The translations under genes and the position numbers were made by a program. A stretch of DNA of 25,179 nucleotides from Mesostigma viride (lineage: Eukaryota > Streptophyta > Mesostigmatophyceae > Mesostigmatales > Mesostigmataceae), in NCBI GenBank assembly GCA_009746045.1, contig RPFO01001874.1:1-25179 (forward strand), read 5' to 3'. The notes under the pieces were generated by a model. That model was not told where the DNA came from. It did no database searches and saw only the letters and a list, made by a program, of their open reading frames with translations. How positions within the stretch are numbered: the first letter of the stretch is position 1; every line of letters starts with the position of its first letter. Positions 19,965 through 25,179 of this stretch are shown here, piece by piece.

Positions 19965-21410
19965 TTCATACACACACGAACAACACACCCAACACACACA
20001 CGCTATGTTTGCACCCAAGACACACACCAACACCTAAAAACAAGACACCAACACACAAGACACCCAACACACACCCAAGACACACAATCACACACACGCA
20101 ACACACACAGAACACACCTAAGTAACACACAACACACATGTACATCCCTCCCCCCCACACACAACACCAACACATGACAATTATAACATGCCACAACACA
20201 CACACTGACACACATGCCCCAACACACACACACATGCCCCAACACACACACACATGCCCCAACACTGCACACACAACAACACCCAAACACACACCACACA
20301 CACACAAGACACCCAACACACATACCGAAAACACGCACACACAACACCTACTAAAAACAAGACACCAACACACAAGACACCCAACACACACCCAACACAC
20401 ACACACACACAATGTTTGCACCCACGACACACACACCCAACACCTAAAAATAAGACACCAACACACAAGACACCCAACACACACACACACACACACACAA
20501 TGTTTGCACCCACGACACACACACCAACACCTAAAAATAAGACACCAACACACAACACACGTACATCCCCCCCCCCCCACAACACCAACACATGACAAAT
20601 AACATGCAAACAACACACCACACAACACGTACACACACACGCAACACACACCTAGGTCAATCACACACAACACACACAAAACACACCTAAGTCACACACA
20701 ACACACACGTACACCCCCCCCACACACACCCAATACCAACACACAAGACACTTGGCACCCCCCCCCACACCCACACACCCACACCCACACCCACACCACA
20801 CATCCAACACACACAACACACACAAAAGTCACACACAACACACACATAACACACCTAAGTCACACACAACACACACGTCCATCCCCCCCCACACACTCAA
20901 CACCAATACATGACAATTAACATGCACACAACACACACAGGCACACGCCCCAACACACACACACACACAACATACATACACAGAGCTGCTCACACACACG
21001 CCCCGTGTGCCACACACACACGCCCCAACACACACAACACACACAAAAGACACCCAACACACATACCGAACACACACACACACACACACTATGTTTGCAC
21101 CCGACATACACACACCCAACACCTACTAAAAACAAGACACCAACACACAAGACACCCTACACACACAACACACACACACACAACACATATCCAACACAAA
21201 CAACACACACACCTAAGTCACACACACAACACACCTACTAAGACACACACACAACACACATGTACCTCCCCCCCCCCACACCCAACATCAACACACAAGA
21301 CACTTTGCACACACCCTACACCCCCCCACACCTTTATGAATGCACCCCAACACACACACCACACACGCCCCAACACACATACCCAACATTCACCCAACAC
21401 ACCCAACATA
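19965..21410 (+). repeat. A/C-rich degenerate repeat field
   Basis: The plus strand is almost only A and C, with (CA)n runs. Two longer motifs recur irregularly. One runs from TGTTTGCACCC through AAAACAAGACACC to ACACAAGACACCC, near 20003, 20411, 20500 and 21090. The other is GTACATCC or similar, then a C7-12 run, then AACACCAACACATGACAA, near 20135, 20556 and 20880, with more divergent relatives near 20706 and 21256. These make it a decayed higher-order minisatellite rather than simple CA repeat. Minus-strand frames here are Cys/Val-rich by-products. Confidence 0.85.
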
Positions 21411-21770
21411 TAAGGGTAAACATGGTTTAGGAGTGTAGGGGTTTAGGGTTTAAGGCCTACCATACACCCGTATGTAAAAATGCAACAACACGCCAAGTCA
21501 TCCGCCACCATGCAAAAATATATAAACACAACTGGTCATCCTCAACAAGAAATAGTACCCAATCCGCACTTGGCACTTGTCCAGTTTCGTAAGTCCAACG
21601 GCCGTTGGCTTTGAGAAATTAAGATATGCGAACTGCGCCATTCAGCCAAGCTAAAGTATAGGCTGCCATTGCCCCGTATGTAATGTAGTAGTAAGGTGAA
21701 CGACGTCGACAAAAAAACACATGGGACATACAAACACCAATTTTACACAGTTATGTTTGGAATGACGTAC
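21411..21770 (-). other. Interval downstream of the last recognised exon; probable intron or 3' flank
   Basis: A short telomere-like stretch (GGGTTTAGGGTTTAAGG, about 21439-21455) lies at the start. On the minus strand a donor-like GTACGT begins at 21770, just after coding sequence, so at least part may be an intron. One palindrome CCAACGGCCGTTGG lies at 21595-21608. A possible acceptor (TTTCTTGTTGAG) lies near 21544-21555, but I cannot support an exon beyond it. Confidence 0.4.
21595..21608. repeat. 14-bp palindrome CCAACGGCCGTTGG
   Basis: Perfect 14-bp palindrome, followed by CTTTGAGAAA, which resembles the tails after the other copies. It lies in the probable intron or flank after the last recognised exon. 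Confidence 0.9.
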
Positions 21771-22008
21771 CGTAATTTCGGCGTCCACCTTCTTCGCAAT
21801 TGTGAACCAGCCCTGTCGCGTGTTGTCCGGATGTCCTTCCCACTTGCCCTTCGTGACCTTTGCACGCTCAGGTAGCACACGATTGCAGTTAAGGGTTCTG
21901 GTCGTCTGGGTTCCAGAAGAAGCGTCGGGCGTCCGATCCGGAGGAGGAGCACCTCTCGAAGTATTTTACGTACATTACCCAGTTGCCTTTCTTAAAAACC
22001 TCGCCCCC
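21771..22008 (-). CDS. Transposase-like gene, last recognised exon portion
   Basis: The minus-strand frame after the poly-C run reads K-K-G-N-W-V-M-Y-V-K-Y-F-E-R, then F-F-W-N-P-D-D-Q-N-P. One base out, it continues to V-L-P-E-R-A-K-V, G-K-W-E-G, Q-G-W-F-T-I-A-K-K-V-D-A-E-I-T. It ends in phase at a GTACGT donor-like site (21770). It continues the C-terminal part of the protein begun at 22436. I infer a C-terminal accessory domain but do not recognise it. Two frame changes occur: at the C10 run (22004-22013) and near 21885. Confidence 0.5.
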
Positions 22009-22013
22009 CCCCC

Positions 22014-22436
22014 GGTATGTTTGTTTAAACACTCATCCTTGTCGAGTTGGTGGGCGACTCGAACAACTTTCGCCAACCAGTACGGGTGGTCGGGCACATG
22101 GTCCTTGTGCCCCCTCTCAGATGCGACTGCGACGGCCTCCCCCTCCTGCAAACCACGCCCCAACTCGTTTCTTGCCGTTTGAAGGTGGTTCAGGCGGGTT
22201 CCCGGATATCGCGTGGGGTTCCGCGACTTACTCGCCTGGAGTTTTACAGTCCACGACGAGCTGCTCCAATCATTTGGGCATGTCCTCCACTTGCCCTCTC
22301 GGCACTCCGCACAACTGAAGCATGAAAAACGCCTGAGCTGAACCACCTCGACCTGCTCGCCCTTTTTGTCCAGTCGCCACTGGTGTGCCGTGGAGATATC
22401 TCGGATCGGGCCTCGCTCCTTACCGGACGTGGGAAT
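22014..22436 (-). CDS. Transposase-like gene, exon after the 300-bp intron
   Basis: The exon starts at 22436 directly after TTGCAG and continues the preceding exon in phase 0. It encodes a Cys-rich motif, F-S-C-F-S-C-A-E-C then W-R-T-C, probably metal-binding. A later segment, E-G-E-A-V-A-V-A-S then D-H-P-Y-W-L-A-K-V, suggests a small beta-barrel-like module; that is inference. Cys-rich segments of this kind follow the H-G-K-G block in related transposon-derived proteins as I recall them. The open frame runs on to 21975, but coding sequence switches frame at a C10 run just below 22014, so the true exon probably continues to 21771. Confidence 0.6.
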
Positions 22437-22736
22437 CTGCAATTGTAAATCCATGAAACAACATCACAGCACATTTCCCAACTCCAACGGCCGTTGGCAC
22501 TCAACAATTATAAGATTTCCAAACTCCAACGGCCGTTGGCCCTTGGAAACTTTAAAAGTACATTTCTCAACTCCAACGGCCGTTGGCACTCAACAATTAT
22601 ATGATTTTCCAGCTCCAACGGCCGTTGGCCTTATGAAACTTCAAACTGCATCAAGGAAGCTGTCCTCTGTAAAGTGTAACCAGAGACAAATTATAGAACT
22701 GCACTTGACCACCAGAAAGCAACTGTCTTTACTTAC
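22437..22736 (-). other. Intron, 300 bp, with four copies of the 14-bp palindrome
   Basis: On the minus strand the donor is AAC|GTAAGT at 22736 and the acceptor is TTGCAG ending at 22437; both flanking exons are in phase 0. CCAACGGCCGTTGG occurs at 22484-22497, 22526-22539, 22573-22586 and 22615-22628. The spacing is 42, 47, 42, because an 89-bp unit is tandemly duplicated. Confidence 0.8.
22484..22628. repeat. 89-bp tandem duplication carrying the 14-bp palindromes
   Basis: The two units start at 22484 and 22573. Each holds two palindromes, the first followed by CACTCAACAATTATA and the second by CC and then GAAACTT. Confidence 0.88.
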
Positions 22737-23492
22737 GTTATCGAGAAGAAATGCCCGTCGAACCACGTCCGATTGTGCCGATGGTCGACTCGAGTCTTTG
22801 CCGGTTCTCCAATCCCGGTTCAGGTAGGCCACCAGTGCCTCCACCGTATTCAGGTTCCGATTGTCCTCCTGCATCTGCGCTCTTTTGAGGATGCTTTTCA
22901 CCGTCCCCCCCTCCCCGTCCGACTCCCCCTTCCCATGTCCTGCACATGAGTAGTTCCACTCCAATGTGTCCAAGTCGGGGTCGGCCTCGAGCAGGTCCGC
23001 AGCCATCGCCACCACATACCGGGATTGGAACTGCTCCTTACAGTTGTCGGACCAACTGATCCAGTTCCTCACCTCCACCCCCTCCTCCCTCAGCACCTTA
23101 AGGGTATTCTTCATCACGAACTCCAGGGTCTGGGCATTCCTCGGTACGTCCTTCCCCATGTAATCGTGCTTCACCCTTTTGATTTCCAGCGATACGGGAT
23201 CACGGTACATCACGATCACCGGCATCAGGACGTAACTACTTGGGTACCAGTACTGCGCCTGCAACTGTTTCTGCAGGTGGTCCGAATAGTTCTCCGAGTA
23301 GTCCATCAGGACCACCACCGTTCCCAGCGGCATCACGTCAATGCACTCCTTGTAAGCGTGGTGCTGCCAGGCCCATGTATGGACGTGAATGGCGAATTCC
23401 GGGAAGCGCGCCGTAATGAGTTCATGGAGCTCCGAGAGGGTTGACTTGATGAGTTTTTGCTGCAGGTTCATTTGCGGCGCCACATCCTCCTC
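22737..23492 (-). CDS. Transposase-like protein, core catalytic exon
   Basis: This exon of 252 codons runs from an acceptor (GTGTTGCAG ending at 23493) to a GTAAGT donor, both in phase 0. Counting from the ATG at 23519 in the same open frame, it holds V-V-L-M-D-Y-S-E-N-Y (D73), W-S-D-N-C-K-E-Q-F-Q-S-R (D158) and H-G-K-G-E-S-D-G-E-G-G-T-V-K (H195, D201, E203). This order of D-x-x-E-N-Y, S-D-x-x-x-x-Q and H-G-K-G-x-x-D-G-x-G-G matches, in my recollection, a family of transposon-derived proteins in animal and protist genomes with an RNase-H-like acidic catalytic core. I cannot name the superfamily with confidence. It would bind and cut element DNA in the nucleus. The exon has no internal stop, so any inactivation lies elsewhere. 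Confidence 0.65.
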
Positions 23493-23630
23493 CTGCAACA
23501 CAACACACCCGCGCACCATGGATTGACCGAAGAATGGAAGTCAGCAGCTGGGAATTTCCCAACGCCAACGGCCGTTGGAAGTATGAAAGTCTACATATAT
23601 ATATTCAACGATGCAAATATACATGCTTAC
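23493..23630 (-). other. Intron, 138 bp, with one 14-bp palindrome
   Basis: The donor is ACG|GTAAGC at 23630 and the acceptor is TTGTGTTGCAG ending at 23493. Removing it joins two phase-0 exons, giving R-G-T followed by E-E-D-V. CCAACGGCCGTTGG lies near its centre (23565-23578). Confidence 0.8.
23565..23578. repeat. 14-bp palindrome CCAACGGCCGTTGG in the 138-bp intron
   Basis: Perfect palindrome followed by AAGTATGAAA on the plus strand, the same kind of tail seen after other copies. Confidence 0.92.
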
Positions 23631-23762
23631 CGTCCCACGGGGCGCTGTGCCCTCCTTTACGAAGTCGAACCACGTGTACTTCTTTGTCCACCCCTTCATC
23701 TGGTCCGTCACGATGAACTCGGAAATCCCACACTCGTTGCAGGTCCCTTCCAAGCAGTTCAT
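23631..23762 (-). CDS. Transposase-like gene, Cys-containing exon portion
   Basis: The frame encodes M-N-C-L-E-G-T-C-N-E-C-G-I-S-E-F, then W-T-K-K-Y-T-W-F, and ends at the donor 23630. The C-x4-C-x2-C cluster is probably a zinc site before the catalytic core. The coding frame likely extends upstream to about 23800 (G-G-P-F-V-N-V-P before the Met), where a C13 run separates it from the preceding frame by one base. The Met is therefore internal rather than a start. Confidence 0.6.
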
Positions 23763-24259
23763 TGGGACGTTAACGAACGGGCCGCCCGTCCTCCCCCCTC
23801 CTTGCCCCCCCCCCCCCTCTCAGACCTGTGGCAGGTGAAACGTCGAACGAAGTCATGGGCATTGTCAGGCACGGAAGGGATACCCTCCCTCTCCTCGATC
23901 TCCAGCGTGCTCTTCAACTCCTTGACGCCTTTGGTGAAGGCAGAGAGCAGGGACTCGAAGACGACGTGCTTTTCGCATGCGCACAAGTCCCGGTCCTTCC
24001 ACACGCCCTTTACGCACTTGGGCATGAACTCCACGAACTTCGTGTACCCCACCTTGTACCTTGTCCCGTCCGCAGTCGTCACGATACCTCCCTTGTACGG
24101 CGACGCGTCAGAACAGAACCGCTTGTAAATCGTTTCAAGCGAGTCCAAGTAGTACCTTCCGCCCTGGGAGGAAATCAGGATCCTGGCGTTTCCCTTCCTT
24201 TCGAACTCATTGACCACGTCCTTATGGTTGGGAGACGCCCTCGTGTTTAGGTCTGACAA
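23759..24259 (-). CDS. Transposase-like gene, middle segment
   Basis: This frame of about 166 residues overlaps others at both ends and is one base out of phase with each. It includes F-V-E-F-M-P-K-C-V-K-G-V-W-K-D, then L-C-A-C-E-K-H-V-V-F-E-S-L, then N-A-H-D-F-V-R-R-F-T-C-H. The spaced Cys and His residues suggest metal binding. The Gly-rich tail after T-C-H is probably out of frame because of the C13 run at 23805-23817. It reads as the middle of one protein running from 24711 to 21771. I recognise no named domain in this part. Confidence 0.55.
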   Translation of the reverse strand: MSDLNTRASPNHKDVVNEFERKGNARILISSQGGRYYLDSLETIYKRFCSDASPYKGGIVTTADGTRYKVGYTKFVEFMPKCVKGVWKDRDLCACEKHVVFESLLSAFTKGVKELKSTLEIEEREGIPSVPDNAHDFVRRFTCHRSERGGGGKEGGGRAARSLTSQ

Positions 24260-24770
24260 CCAGTAACTCCCGACGATTTCTTTGACCTCCTCCGGAAACT
24301 TGTCCGACCGTACAGCCCGAGGGGCGCCTTCAGGGCGGGAAGGTCGCCCCCCATCCTCATTCCCCTTGCGGTCTGGATATCCTTGGGCGTGACGTTAAGC
24401 AGCCGCGCGAGAGTGCAATGCCCTTGATTGTTCATGCCGTCCTTTCCCAAGCACATTGACAGCACAGCGCACTTCGCGTTCCTGTGCTCATCCGACTTGC
24501 CCAATTCCTGGAAACCTTGCACGATATTAGCGACAACCTCCTGAGCGAAGGACTCCGACGCCTTTCTTTTCAGCGCAGGGCGGTACTGTTTCCCCATAAC
24601 CTTCACAACCGCACCTGGCAGCCGCTCAAGCGCCCTCAAGCCTACTGCAGTTTTCGTGTTTTCAGTCTTGTGATTGTTGTCCTTCAGCAAGTATTCCATG
24701 GCGCTGGCCATGTCGAGGGCAAGTTGGTTGCCCTTGATCTCGACGTACTTGAGACTTGGTCTTTGTTGTG
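24247..24770 (-). CDS. Transposase-like gene, N-terminal segment (5' end uncertain)
   Basis: The first ATG of the frame is at 24711, but coding-like sequence extends upstream in frame (L-K-Y-V-E-I-K-G-N-Q-L-A-L-D) to about 24750-24770. A possible acceptor (GCGGATGCAG) lies near 24780, though splicing there would meet an in-frame stop, so the exact boundary is unresolved. The segment is basic and helical, with S-M-C-L-G-K-D and L-L-N-V-T-P-K-D-I-Q-T-A-R, which could be DNA-binding; that is inference. The frame switches by one base near 24310-24330, after which D-K-F-P-E-E-V-K-E-I-V-G-S-Y-W leads into the next segment. The true 5' end may lie outside the window. Confidence 0.5.
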
Positions 24771-24847
24771 CGCTTCACCTGCATCCGCGCGCATACAGAA
24801 TCCAGACGAAGTTTTGACTTTTATCAAATTATTGCTTTCCAACAATT

Positions 24848-25179
24848 ACCCAATTTGTACGTCCCAACGGCCGTTGGACCCTGAAAGTGGGCCTGAAACA
24901 CGCCAACACATGCATTTTCGACACCCAACGGCCGTTGGACCCCTGAAAGCGGGCCTGAAACACGCCAACACATGCATTTTCGACACCCAACGGCCGTTGG
25001 ACCCCTGAAAGTGGGCCTGAAACACGCCAACACATGCATTTTCGACACCCAACGGCCGTTGGACCCCTGAAAGCGGGCCGAAAACACGCCAACACATGCA
25101 TTTTCGACACCCAACGGCCGTTGGACCCCTGAAATGGGCCTGAAACACGCCAACACATGCATTTTCGACACCCAACGGC
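24848..25179 (+). repeat. 62-bp tandem repeat built around CCAACGGCCGTTGG, at least 5 copies
   Basis: Palindromes lie at 24864, 24925, 24987, 25049, 25111 and 25172 (the last cut by the window edge), so the period is 61-62 bp. Each unit continues with ACCCCTGAAAGYGGGCC, then GAAACACGCCAACACATGCA and TTTTCGACAC. The array lies upstream of the first recognised exon of the minus-strand gene, either in an intron or in the 5' flank, and continues beyond the window. Confidence 0.93.

Noticed and set aside
19966-20679. Minus-strand Cys/Val-rich protein in the A/C field
   Set aside because: It is a direct translation of CA-type repeats in several frames at once.
21424-21455. True telomere or chromosome end
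   Set aside because: Only one perfect TTTAGGG unit is present and gene-bearing sequence continues beyond it.
22966-23444. Plus-strand open frames opposite the transposase-like exon
   Set aside because: The minus-strand frame has conserved motifs and precise splice sites; the plus-strand frames have neither.
24848-25179. CRISPR-like repeats with palindromic cores
   Set aside because: The intervening sequence is the same in every unit, so this is an ordinary 62-bp tandem repeat.

Overview
The window is eukaryotic nuclear DNA built mostly from repeats and transposable elements. Three things show this: canonical GT-AG spliceosomal introns in a minus-strand gene (donors GTAAGC and GTAAGT), a Ty1/copia-type retroelement, and kilobases of minisatellite. 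A large, repeat-rich protist genome, perhaps an alga, fits best. I cannot name the species from sequence alone. Nothing here looks bacterial or organellar.

Layout. 1-520 is the end of a degenerate 40-bp minisatellite. 521-985 is a flank segment (F1) with a second copy (F2) at 9633-10086. 986-2759 is GC-rich with no gene I can support. About 2760-7585 is a Ty1/copia-like polyprotein in several overlapping frames: gag, two zinc knuckles, integrase, aspartic protease, reverse transcriptase and RNase H, then an AATAAA at 7715. Its protease lies after the integrase, which is not the usual copia order. 7586-9632 is non-coding; it holds a 104-bp tandem repeat interrupted by a 984-bp fold-back element (8187-9170) of nested, near-perfect 206-bp palindromes with a 5-bp target duplication. 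10087-19840 is a 9.75-kb array of about 240 copies of the 40-bp monomer, with duplications of about 0.3, 0.9 and 4 kb inside it. 19965-21410 is a different repeat field made almost only of A and C on the plus strand.

21595-25179 differs in character. It holds a multi-exon minus-strand gene for a transposase-like protein (motifs D-x-x-E-N-Y, S-D-N-C, H-G-K-G-x-x-D-G). Both introns I can define, the tract after the last recognised exon, and the tract upstream of the first all carry the 14-bp palindrome CCAACGGCCGTTGG. I see this palindrome nowhere in 1-21594.

The genes do not form a pathway; this is a landscape of mobile elements and satellites. Most coding-frame breaks are single-base losses, several beside homopolymers, so residual assembly indels are as likely as real decay. 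The long open frames across the 40-bp array follow from a stop-free monomer whose length is not a multiple of three, and I do not treat them as genes.
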